From RGIG3009 sp045630765 (GTDB lineage Bacteria > Bacillota > Clostridia > Oscillospirales > Acutalibacteraceae), in assembly GCA_045630765.1 (NCBI GenBank), contig JAZQTM010000094.1, positions 1-5,721 of the forward strand: 5,721 nt of DNA, written 5' to 3'. The translations under genes and the position numbers were made by a program. Shown one piece after another: positions 1 through 5,721 of the stretch. Within the stretch, counting starts at the first letter, position 1. The number at the start of each line of letters is the position of its first letter. The notes under the pieces were generated by a model. It was not told the DNA's origin and searched no databases. It saw nothing but the letters and a program-made list of their open reading frames with translations.

Positions 1-39
1 CCCCCCCCGCGAGACAGGCCAGGCCGCTTTTTGCAGTCG

Positions 40-1236
40 TTATTCGGAGTCAATGGTCGGTAACGCGAGGAGGTCGTCTGCCTCGGCGGCTTCGACACCT
101 TCCACGTTACGCAGGTTTTTGAGGATGATACCGTTGCGGTGGCGGGCATCGTCCAGCACGTTGCCGGCTTCGTCCACTTTCTTTTTGGCTTTTTCCAAAA
201 GGCCTTCGAATTTATCGTACTGGGTTTTTACGGCGCCCAGTACTTTCCATACTTCGGCGGCGCGTTTATCAAGTGCAACCGTACGGAAGCCGATGCGCAG
301 GGTGTTTAAGAAGGCGGTGATGGTGGTGGGACCGCAAATCATAATACGGTACTTGTTTTGCAGTTCTTCTGCCAGTCCCGGGCGGCGCAGCACTTCGGCA
401 TACAAGCCTTCGGTCGGCAAGAACATAATGGCAAAATCGGTAGTTTTCGGCACGTCGATGTACAGATCGGCGATGGTTTTTGCTTCGTTGCGAATGGTGC
501 GTTCGAGTGCTTTGGTAGCCGCTTCGGCAGCCTCTTTATCGGCTTTTTCCGCCGCATCCACCAAACGCGCGTAATCCTCTTGCGGGAATTTGGAGTCGAT
601 GGGCAACCAGATATAGGTGCCGTCCTCGTCGCGCGAGGGAATCTTGACCGCAAACTCCACCAGCTCGCGGTTGCCGCGAATGGATACGTTCTGCGCGTAC
701 TGTTCGGCGGTGAGCGTTTGCTCCAAAATGTTGCCGAGCTGGACTTCTGCCCACGTGCCGCGCGCTTTCACGTTGGTGAGTACGCGTTGCAGATCGCTGA
801 CGCCGCTGGCAAGTTTTTTCATTTCACCAAGCGATTTATACACGCTTTGCAACTGCTCGCCGACCGTCTTAAAGCTGGAGTCCAAACGCTTTGTTAACGT
901 GCTTTGCAGTTTTTCATCCACCGTTTCCCGCATTTGGTCGAGTTTTTTCTCGTTACTTTCCTGTAAGCCGCGTACGGCGGTGGTGAGGGTGGCATTTAAT
1001 TTTTCCTGATGTTCACCGGAGACTTTTAAGGATTCCTTTTGTCCCTCGGTGATGGTCTGATTCATTTCTTTTAAGGCGCCGCTGATTTCCTGACGGGTAC
1101 TGCGCACCTCGTCACGCAAGCGGCGTTCCGATTCTTCCAAGTGTTCGCGAGAGTCGGTTTTTGGCTTGCGGATGAGTAATAAAATTTGCAGGACGATCAC
1201 CAGTGCCAGCAGAGCCGCTATCACATACAGTTCCAT
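40..1236 (-). CDS. rmuC: RmuC family DNA recombination protein (membrane-anchored, coiled-coil)
   Basis: The 398-residue product has the full RmuC layout. Residues about 2-23 form one hydrophobic N-terminal segment (signal anchor), followed by basic RKPK. Residues about 28-155 are charged, heptad-like and probably coiled coil. The conserved RmuC domain runs from about 155 to 375, with G-TWAEVQLG at 160-168, LPIDSKFP at 211-218, FLPTEG at 272-277 and CGPTTI at 301-306. Members of this family limit inversions and rearrangements at short inverted repeats and are predicted nucleases with a PD-(D/E)xK-like core; D214 and K216 in the LPIDSKFP motif could be the D-x-K pair (inference). The start ATG lies 2 bp after the ricT stop. 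Its AGGAG (1248-1252, minus strand) is inside the ricT end at an 11-nt spacing, slightly long, so coupling to ricT is likely. Length is within the family's range and no frame break is seen. The family assignment is firm; the biochemical role is not shown here. Confidence 0.95.
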   Translation of the reverse strand: MELYVIAALLALVIVLQILLLIRKPKTDSREHLEESERRLRDEVRSTRQEISGALKEMNQTITEGQKESLKVSGEHQEKLNATLTTAVRGLQESNEKKLDQMRETVDEKLQSTLTKRLDSSFKTVGEQLQSVYKSLGEMKKLASGVSDLQRVLTNVKARGTWAEVQLGNILEQTLTAEQYAQNVSIRGNRELVEFAVKIPSRDEDGTYIWLPIDSKFPQEDYARLVDAAEKADKEAAEAATKALERTIRNEAKTIADLYIDVPKTTDFAIMFLPTEGLYAEVLRRPGLAEELQNKYRIMICGPTTITAFLNTLRIGFRTVALDKRAAEVWKVLGAVKTQYDKFEGLLEKAKKKVDEAGNVLDDARHRNGIILKNLRNVEGVEAAEADDLLALPTIDSE

Positions 1237-1238
1237 CG

Positions 1239-2105
1239 TTATTCAAGCTCCTGTAATTCTTCCTGTTCTTTTTTCTCCGGCTTGTTGTTTTTGCCGTCTT
1301 TAATGACCTTAACATCGTCGCGGTGCAACGAGATGGGCGGTGAATCGGGCGCTTTTTCCAGTCGCACCTTCAGGTTCCCCGAGAGAATATTCACTTCAAC
1401 GACCGTGCCGCGCCCATCGGGCGTGTTGACCAAAGCACCTTGCTTGGGCGTTACTTTGATGAGTGAAGAGTAGGTATCTTGCTCATACTTTAAGCAGCAC
1501 ATCAATCTGCCGCAAGAGCCCGAAATTTTCGTGGGGTTGAGGGATAAGCCCTGCTCTTTCGCCATTTTAATGGATACCGGCTGGAAATCGGGCAGGAACT
1601 GGGCGCAACACAACGGTCTGCCACAGATGCCGAGTCCGCCCAGCATTTTGGCTTCGTCACGCACACCGACCTGGCGCAACTCGATGCGGGTGTGGAACAA
1701 GCCGGCAAGATCTTTAACAAGGTTGCGGAAATCCACACGTCCTTCGGCGGTAAAATAAAAGAGAATTTTGGAATTGTCAAAGGCGTATTCTGCGCTGATA
1801 AGTTTCATATCCAGATTATGTGCGGCAATGCGTTCCTCGCAAAGTTTCAATGCTGATTCTTCTTTTTCAGCGTTTTCCTTGGCGTGGCGCACGTCGTCGG
1901 CTGTTGCCGGGCGAACGACCGCTTTGAGAGGCTGGATAATCTCGGCATCTTCCATGTCACGGTTTTCCATCACGACTTCACCGCACTCCAAACCGCGCGA
2001 GGTTTCCACAATGGCGTAATCGCCCTTGTGGAAGGTGTGACCTGCGGAAGCGAAATAATACACTTTTCCCATGTTCTTAAAGCGAACACCGATGATGTTG
2101 GTCAT
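1239..2105 (-). CDS. ricT: PSP1 domain protein RicT (YaaT)
   Basis: This 288-residue protein resembles B. subtilis YaaT/RicT in length and motifs. The N-terminal part (about 1-60) has the GVRFKNMGKVYYF start and a GDYAIVET stretch. Residues about 70-150 include the part usually assigned to the PSP1 C-terminal domain. Two matching cysteine clusters follow, CGRPLCC (161-167) and CGRLMCC (198-204). A beta-rich segment comes next, with NTPDGRGTVVEV at 228-239, then a Lys/Glu-rich tail (about 270-288). In B. subtilis RicT works with RicA (YmcA) and RicF (YlbF) in a complex that carries iron-sulfur clusters and stimulates RNase Y processing of mRNAs; the clustered cysteines fit cluster binding. Neither partner gene is in this window. 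The start ATG has AAGGAG (2111-2116, minus strand) 5 nt upstream. It sits 12 bp after holB, as in the B. subtilis holB-yaaT pair. Family assignment is secure; the role is inferred by orthology. Confidence 0.94.
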   Translation of the reverse strand: MTNIIGVRFKNMGKVYYFASAGHTFHKGDYAIVETSRGLECGEVVMENRDMEDAEIIQPLKAVVRPATADDVRHAKENAEKEESALKLCEERIAAHNLDMKLISAEYAFDNSKILFYFTAEGRVDFRNLVKDLAGLFHTRIELRQVGVRDEAKMLGGLGICGRPLCCAQFLPDFQPVSIKMAKEQGLSLNPTKISGSCGRLMCCLKYEQDTYSSLIKVTPKQGALVNTPDGRGTVVEVNILSGNLKVRLEKAPDSPPISLHRDDVKVIKDGKNNKPEKKEQEELQELE

Positions 2106-2117
2106 AATGACTCCTTC

Positions 2118-3122
2118 CTATCGTCCTGCGGCGCGTCTGAGTCGCGCGCAGAAAATGGTTAAAAATAACGTGTGGTTCATATTGAAGAACCGTGCTGTTT
2201 GCAATTCCTCGATCACGGCGATCAGTGATAACAACTGTCCGCGCGTCAGTGAGCGGGAGAGTGCTTTGGCGGTTTCGTCGGACGTTCCCAAAAAGGATGT
2301 GTGACCGAATTTGGCGACCAAAGCATCGCGAAAGATTAGTTTAAGACCGCTGAGCACTGCCGATACACGCTCTTTTTGTTTTTCGAGCGGGGCTGTGGCA
2401 GTGAGCAGTGACAACTCCGTGGGAGCGGTAACGGCCGAGGCAATAGTCGGTAACAGTTGTAAAATATCCTGATACGAGCCGTCCGATAACCCGTCGAGTG
2501 CTTGTCCGATAATACCGCCCCACAGTGAAGCGGCACGGGAGAGTTCTTCCTCCGCCACGTTCGGCAGATGACGGCGCAACACAGCGACGGCTTCTTCTGC
2601 CGACACACTGCCGAGCGGTACGGCAAATACGCGCGAACGGATGGTGTCGAGCAGTTGGGAGCGCTGTTCGCAGATGAGAATAAAGCGCACGTGCGGTGGC
2701 GGTTCTTCCAACACCTTGAGCAACGCGTTTTGTGCTTGCTCGGTCATATTTTGTACGTCGTACAAAATGAAAACACGCACCGCTGCTTCGTTCGGTCGTA
2801 CGTAGACCTCTTCCCGCAAATCGCGGATGACGTCAATATGGAACGATCGCGCTTCACCGCCGCCCCCGATCTCGGTGATGTCGGGGTGGTTTCCGGAAAA
2901 CGCTTTGTGACAAGCGGTGCAAGTGCCGCAGGGTTTTTCGTTGAGGGAACGGCATACCGCCGCCGCGGCGAGTTGTCGCGCCAAGGTGCGTCGCCCGCTT
3001 CCTTTAGGACCTTCCAGAAGAATAGCGTGCGGAAACGCACCGGTATCCAATCGGGAGGAAAGCAGAGCTTTCGCCGCCGAATTACCCGCAAAAACAGAGC
3101 CGTCCGGTAACGTCCAGTTCAT
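2118..3122 (-). CDS. holB: DNA polymerase III subunit delta'
   Basis: This is the delta' subunit of the clamp-loader complex that places the sliding clamp on primed DNA. The product is 334 residues from the chosen ATG. An AAA+ fold begins with FPHAILLEGPKGSGRRT (30-46), the P-loop region. A zinc-binding module follows, C57-x7-C65-x2-C68-x2-C71, then HPDI (79-82). Next come VFILYDVQNM (117-126), the Walker B region, and NALLKVLEEPP (132-142), hallmark of the gamma/delta' family. The SRC-like motif at 163-165 reads SRV. It is too short for DnaX (tau) and lacks that protein's usual N-terminus. The start at 3122 is chosen because AGGAGG (3130-3135) lies 7 nt upstream; a further in-frame ATG at 3221 would run through the promoter. 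The P-loop lysine is Arg (R44), which fits a subunit with little or no ATPase. It is first in the holB-ricT-rmuC set. Confidence 0.94.
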   Translation of the reverse strand: MNWTLPDGSVFAGNSAAKALLSSRLDTGAFPHAILLEGPKGSGRRTLARQLAAAAVCRSLNEKPCGTCTACHKAFSGNHPDITEIGGGGEARSFHIDVIRDLREEVYVRPNEAAVRVFILYDVQNMTEQAQNALLKVLEEPPPHVRFILICEQRSQLLDTIRSRVFAVPLGSVSAEEAVAVLRRHLPNVAEEELSRAASLWGGIIGQALDGLSDGSYQDILQLLPTIASAVTAPTELSLLTATAPLEKQKERVSAVLSGLKLIFRDALVAKFGHTSFLGTSDETAKALSRSLTRGQLLSLIAVIEELQTARFFNMNHTLFLTIFCARLRRAAGR

Positions 3123-3129
3123 ACGCTCT

Positions 3130-3135
3130 CCTCCT
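3130..3135 (-). promoter_or_regulatory. Ribosome binding site of holB
   Basis: A perfect AGGAGG on the minus strand lies 7 nt before the ATG at 3122. It fixes the holB start there rather than at the upstream in-frame ATG at 3221, which would place the N-terminal 33 codons across the promoter. Confidence 0.85.
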
Positions 3136-3143
3136 CTCAATCC

Positions 3144-3160
3144 ATACTTAATATAAGTAT
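3144..3160. repeat. Perfect inverted repeat over the holB -10 region (possible operator)
   Basis: ATACTTA and TAAGTAT, 7-bp arms around a 3-nt spacer (ATA), make a perfect 17-bp palindrome. It covers five of the six bases of the holB -10 hexamer and the expected start site (about 3149-3150). Such placement suits a repressor site, but a short AT-rich palindrome can also arise by chance. It does not match a known zinc-regulator box closely, and no regulator is encoded in the window. Confidence 0.4.
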
Positions 3161-3184
3161 ACCGCACTTTTGTTCGTCTGACAA
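3156..3184 (-). promoter_or_regulatory. Sigma-A-type promoter of the holB-ricT-rmuC operon
   Basis: Read on the minus strand, TTGTCA (3179-3184) and TATACT (3156-3161) are separated by exactly 17 bp. Each hexamer differs from the vegetative consensus by one base. The predicted start is near 3149-3150, leaving a leader of about 27 nt that contains the holB AGGAGG. This is the best-scoring promoter in the window by eye. Confidence 0.72.
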
Positions 3185-3195
3185 GAATTTTCTTG
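3182..3195. repeat. Inverted repeat joining the two divergent -35 elements
   Basis: CAAGAA (3182-3187) and TTCTTG (3190-3195) flank TT and form a perfect 6-bp-arm palindrome. It overlaps the holB -35 (3179-3184) and the znuA -35 (3193-3198), so a protein bound here could affect both promoters. Part of the symmetry is expected because both -35 elements carry TTG on opposite strands, so the evidence for an operator is modest. Confidence 0.35.
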
Positions 3196-3221
3196 ACTTT
3201 TATACCGCAAAGCCGTACCAT
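3193..3221 (+). promoter_or_regulatory. Candidate promoter of the znuACB operon
   Basis: TTGACT (3193-3198) and TACCAT (3216-3221) are spaced 17 bp. The -35 matches consensus at five of six bases, the -10 at four of six, so basal strength may be moderate. The predicted start is near 3228, giving a leader of about 25 nt before the GTG at 3253. No zinc-repressor box close to a known consensus was seen. Confidence 0.5.
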
Positions 3222-3240
3222 TTTTATAGTTAAAACGTTA

Positions 3241-3246
3241 AGGAGG
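3241..3246 (+). promoter_or_regulatory. Ribosome binding site of znuA
   Basis: A perfect AGGAGG lies 6 nt before GTG 3253. It decides the znuA start: the longer reading from TTG 3193 would begin inside the -35 hexamer and put non-signal-like residues before the hydrophobic segment. Confidence 0.85.
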
Positions 3247-3252
3247 GAGACC

Positions 3253-4176
3253 GTGAAAAGAGTTTACGGAAACGTCGGGCTGTTGCTTTGTTTGATTGCG
3301 ACAGTGTCGCTTGGTTTGACCGCCGCGTTCGGCGTGAAAACACCGAAAAAGACGGATGATGTATCGGTAGTGGCGAGCTTTTATCCGTTGTATACCGTAG
3401 CGCTGAACGTTGTCGGCACGTGTGACGGCGTGACGGTTTCCTGCCTTACTGCGCCGCAAACGGGATGCTTGCACGATTATCAGCTATCCCCTGCCGAGCG
3501 CGCCACGCTCGGCGAAGCGGATGTGCTGATACAAAACGGCGGCGGCACGGAATCGTTTTTGGAAGCCGCGCTGGATGCGTTGCCGGAGCTCACTGTCATT
3601 GACACTTCTGCTGAGTTAGACTTGTTGGTTTGCGAAGAGCACGATCACGGACACGACCACGATCACAGCGAAAATGCGCATCTGTGGGTGGATCCCGACT
3701 TGTATGCCGAGCAAGTAAAGCGGGTGCGTGACGGATTGTGTGCGGCGGATCCCGCCCACGCGGCGGAATACACCGCAAACGCAAAAACGTATTTGAAAAA
3801 AATCGCGGAGATGGAACAGAAATTAACAGAAGTGACCATTCCCTACACTCACGCTTTGCTTTTTCACGATTCCGTAGCCTATGCGGCGAAGGCTCTGCAC
3901 CTCGAAGCGGTCGCCACGGTTCCCATCGGCGAGAATGAGGCTGCCTCTGCCGCCGAGTTGGTGGAGATAGCGGATGCGCTGAAAGGGAAAGCGGTAGTGC
4001 TTCTCTATGACGATCAATACACGGTATTGCACGAATCCTTAGCGGGATATGCCGACAAGGCGGCAATCGTGCAATGGAATATTGCCGCAAAACCGATAAG
4101 CGGTGTGGCGGCAAAGGATGCGTGGCTGTTTGCCATGCAACAGAATATTAAAGCATTAAAGGAGGCGGCGGCATGA
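3253..4176 (+). CDS. znuA: Zinc ABC transporter substrate-binding protein (ZnuA/AdcA-type)
   Basis: This is the extracytoplasmic metal-binding component of an ABC importer, cluster A-I (SBP_bac_9) family; 307 residues from GTG 3253. Residues 1-27 are a signal sequence: MKR, a hydrophobic core, and a possible cleavage near AAFG. The only early cysteine (C13, preceded by LLL) is not a lipobox. VVASFYPLYTVA (39-50) is the typical family N-terminus. Likely metal ligands are H74 in LHDYQLSP, H143 in NAHLWVDP and H205 in LFHDSVAY; histidine at the third site points to zinc rather than manganese. Between the first two ligands lies a His/Asp loop (about 128-138), a zinc-importer trait. The usual late acidic ligand is not obvious; its region reads VQWNIAAKPISG (273-284). 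The protein ends on the znuC start, with ATGA shared. Manganese or another divalent metal remains possible. Confidence 0.88.
   Translation: MKRVYGNVGLLLCLIATVSLGLTAAFGVKTPKKTDDVSVVASFYPLYTVALNVVGTCDGVTVSCLTAPQTGCLHDYQLSPAERATLGEADVLIQNGGGTESFLEAALDALPELTVIDTSAELDLLVCEEHDHGHDHDHSENAHLWVDPDLYAEQVKRVRDGLCAADPAHAAEYTANAKTYLKKIAEMEQKLTEVTIPYTHALLFHDSVAYAAKALHLEAVATVPIGENEAASAAELVEIADALKGKAVVLLYDDQYTVLHESLAGYADKAAIVQWNIAAKPISGVAAKDAWLFAMQQNIKALKEAAA
3640..3666 (+). repeat. His-codon-rich stretch encoding the ZnuA metal loop
   Basis: Nine codons alternate CAC with GAT, GAC or GGA and encode HDHGHDHDH (ZnuA residues 130-138). The near-repetitive CAC-GAY units could change length by slippage. Such loops in zinc-binding proteins are thought to collect or sense zinc for the binding site; this is inferred from the family. 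Confidence 0.7.
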
Positions 4177-4910
4177 GTTCGTGCGGATTGCATTGTTTGA
4201 AAATTTCACATATCGGCGTGCAAACGGACGGACACACGTTGCTCAAAGACGTCAATTTGCACGTGCACTGCGGCGAGCTGACCGCCATTATCGGTCGTAA
4301 CGGCGCGGGAAAAACGACGTTGCTCAAAGCAATTTTGGGAGAGATCCCGCACACGGGCAGCGTAGCGTTTTCCGGTCACAACGGTACGCCCGTGGTGGGT
4401 GGCAAGCCGCGCATCGGGTACGTGCCGCAAGCATTATCAATCGACCGAAACACCCCCGCCTCGGTGTACGACGTGTTACTGTCGTTGACCGAAGGATATC
4501 CGGCGTTTTTCCCCAAACGTCGAAAAACGGTAGACCGTTTCCGCGCGCATCTGGCGCGCTTTCGTGCAGATGAGTTGCTCGATCAGCCGATCGGACGTTT
4601 GTCCGGCGGTGAACTGCAACGAGTTTTGCTCGCCGCTGCTACTCTGCCGACACCCGATCTGCTTGTTTTGGACGAGCCGGTTTCGGGCGTAGATAACAGC
4701 GGACTTGCTGAATTTTATAGTTTGCTGCAACAGTTAAAAGAGCAAGAAGATATGGTGATCCTGCTCGTTTCCCACGATCTGGAATTTGTGCGCCGACACG
4801 CGGACAAGGTCGTTTTACTGGACAAAACCGTTCAGGCGTTCGGCTCGCCGGAGGACGTGTTTGCGACCGAGGCGTTTGGTACGGCGTTTTCGGGAGGTGA
4901 TGCGCGATGA
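4173..4910 (+). CDS. znuC: Zinc ABC transporter ATP-binding protein
   Basis: This cytoplasmic ATPase, 245 residues, powers the importer. All ABC motifs are present and in order: Walker A GRNGAGKTT (41-49), Q-loop YVPQ (83-86), signature LSGGE (143-147), Walker B LLVLDE (163-168), D-loop SGVD (171-174) and the switch histidine H201 in SHD. Length and the VSGVD segment fit ABC-3 class metal importers such as ZnuC and MntB. The start ATG overlaps the znuA stop as ATGA; AAAGGAGG (4158-4165) lies 7 nt upstream inside znuA. Metal specificity cannot be read from this subunit and rests on znuA. No key residue is missing. Confidence 0.94.
   Translation: MSSCGLHCLKISHIGVQTDGHTLLKDVNLHVHCGELTAIIGRNGAGKTTLLKAILGEIPHTGSVAFSGHNGTPVVGGKPRIGYVPQALSIDRNTPASVYDVLLSLTEGYPAFFPKRRKTVDRFRAHLARFRADELLDQPIGRLSGGELQRVLLAAATLPTPDLLVLDEPVSGVDNSGLAEFYSLLQQLKEQEDMVILLVSHDLEFVRRHADKVVLLDKTVQAFGSPEDVFATEAFGTAFSGGDAR
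4893..4900 (+). promoter_or_regulatory. Ribosome binding site of znuB
   Basis: GGAGGTGA lies in the last codons of znuC. It is 6 nt before ATG 4907 and 9 nt before ATG 4910, so spacing does not clearly separate these two adjacent in-frame starts. Confidence 0.75.
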
Positions 4911-5721
4911 TGCAAGCAATCGGCGATCTGTTTACCTATGATTTTATGCGTCGCGCACTGTTTGGCGTTTTGCTGATGATGCCTCTTTTTTCGCTGCTTG
5001 GCACGTTAGTGGTTAACAACGGTATGGCGTTTTTCTCCGATGCGCTCGGTCACTCGGCGCTGACGGGTGCCGCGATCGGGCTGCTGTTCGGATTGGCGGA
5101 TCCCAGCCCTATAATGCTTGTTTTTGCGATTGTGTTTGCGTTGTTGATGAACACGGTTCGTCATTCGCGCCTTTCTTCCACCGATACGGTTATCGGTGTG
5201 TTTGCTTCTTGCGGATTGGCACTGGGCTTGGTGTTGCTTTCGAAAAACAGCAGTTTTTCGGGGTATCAGAGTTTGTTGATCGGTGATATCCTATCCATTA
5301 CCGAAACGCAACTGTGGATATTGGTGGGCACGTTGTTGGCAGTTATAGTGGTTTGGGTGTTGTGCTTTAACGGCTTTTTTGCCGTGGCGATAAGTCCCTC
5401 CCTTGCCAAAAGCAAAGGGCTTGCGACGGTGTGGCTTGATAACTTGTTCGTCGTAGTTATGGCGGCAGTGGTGATGCTGTCGGTGCGGTTGGTGGGACTT
5501 TTACTTATCAACGCTATGCTGATCCTGCCCGCGGCAGCGGCACGCAACGTTGCCAAAGATCTGCGCAGCTACGTGGCTTTATCGTTGATCTTTTCGCTCT
5601 TTTCCGGTTTGCTCGGCTTGCTTGTATCGTATTTGAACGCGTTTGCGACAGGACCGACCATCGTACTTGTTGGTGCCGCCGTATTTTTCGGCACGTTTTT
5701 CATCGCTCGACGCGAAAAAGC
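4907..5721 (+). CDS. znuB: Zinc ABC transporter permease (3' end beyond window)
   Basis: This reading frame stays open from 4907 to the window edge: 271 complete codons plus two bases, no stop, so the gene is cut on the right. It is strongly hydrophobic, with about seven or eight likely membrane spans, for example near 15-36, 50-64, 67-82, 94-112, 134-154, 178-200, 222-243 and 250-267. Motifs typical of ABC-3 permeases include MAFFSDALGHSALTG (40-54), which matches the family's ALSHA-type segment, and VGLLLINAMLILPAAAAR (196-213). Since ABC-3 permeases are usually about 260-290 residues, only a short tail is probably missing. The start may be ATG 4907, which overlaps the znuC TGA, or the next ATG at 4910. 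It forms the membrane channel for ZnuA-delivered metal and is driven by ZnuC. Family call firm; substrate inferred from znuA. Confidence 0.92.
   Translation, partial: MMQAIGDLFTYDFMRRALFGVLLMMPLFSLLGTLVVNNGMAFFSDALGHSALTGAAIGLLFGLADPSPIMLVFAIVFALLMNTVRHSRLSSTDTVIGVFASCGLALGLVLLSKNSSFSGYQSLLIGDILSITETQLWILVGTLLAVIVVWVLCFNGFFAVAISPSLAKSKGLATVWLDNLFVVVMAAVVMLSVRLVGLLLINAMLILPAAAARNVAKDLRSYVALSLIFSLFSGLLGLLVSYLNAFATGPTIVLVGAAVFFGTFFIARREK

Noticed and set aside
9..36. Possible hairpin plus TTTTT acting as a plus-strand terminator
   Set aside because: The GGCCAGGCC symmetry leaves no workable loop and the outer stem is only about 3 bp; it is not convincing as an intrinsic terminator.
53..574. Long open frame on the plus strand opposite rmuC (173 codons)
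   Set aside because: It is antisense to a firmly identified gene, has low-complexity Ser/Ala/Arg-rich composition, no recognised motif and no good ribosome site.
358..897. Second long plus-strand frame opposite rmuC (179 codons)
   Set aside because: It is a frame shadow of rmuC with no family resemblance or start signal.
2568..3110. Plus-strand frame of 180 codons opposite holB
   Set aside because: It is antisense to conserved holB motifs, and its composition is that of a mirrored frame.
3123..3221. N-terminal extension of holB to an ATG at 3221
   Set aside because: It would translate through the holB promoter, and the strong AGGAGG serves the ATG at 3122, where family similarity begins.
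3193..3252. N-terminal extension of znuA to a TTG at 3193
   Set aside because: The TTG coincides with the -35 hexamer, and the AGGAGG 6 nt before GTG 3253 plus the signal peptide place the start there.
3596..4114. Minus-strand frame of 172 codons opposite znuA
   Set aside because: It is rich in Arg, Pro and His because of the reverse of znuA codons; no motif or ribosome site supports it.
1..5721. A novel defence, mobile or CRISPR-type system
   Set aside because: All long coding frames belong to known families, with no direct-repeat arrays, transposase-like genes or composition breaks visible.

Overview
The window holds two divergently transcribed gene sets that meet at a short intergenic region around position 3190. 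Both are ordinary, recognisable bacterial housekeeping or transport modules. I found no previously undescribed system; the points worth a second look are the shared control region and some departures from family consensus in the proteins.

The minus-strand set (about 3122 down to 40) is holB - ricT - rmuC. It encodes the DNA polymerase III delta' clamp-loader subunit, a PSP1-domain RicT/YaaT protein with two cysteine clusters, and a membrane-anchored, coiled-coil RmuC. Gaps are 12 bp and 2 bp, so this reads as one operon. A good sigma-A-type promoter (TTGTCA, 17 bp, TATACT, read on the minus strand) lies just upstream of holB. The holB-ricT adjacency matches Bacillus subtilis, where yabA comes third; here that place is taken by rmuC.

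The plus-strand set (3253 to beyond the right edge) is znuA - znuC - znuB. It encodes a zinc-type ABC importer: an exported binding protein with a His/Asp-rich metal loop, an ATPase with all its motifs, and a multi-span ABC-3 family permease cut by the window edge. Each junction has overlapping start and stop codons plus a strong Shine-Dalgarno, so translation is probably coupled.

Organism: ricT, holB-ricT linkage, strong AGGAGG ribosome sites and sigma-A-like promoters point to Bacillota. The roughly balanced to slightly GC-rich base composition and rmuC in the cluster would fit an uncultured Clostridia-type genome, but I cannot place it below phylum with confidence.

No RNA genes, insertion sequences, CRISPR arrays or origins were seen. 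Except for the intergenic region (3123-3252) and the first 39 bases, almost everything is coding.
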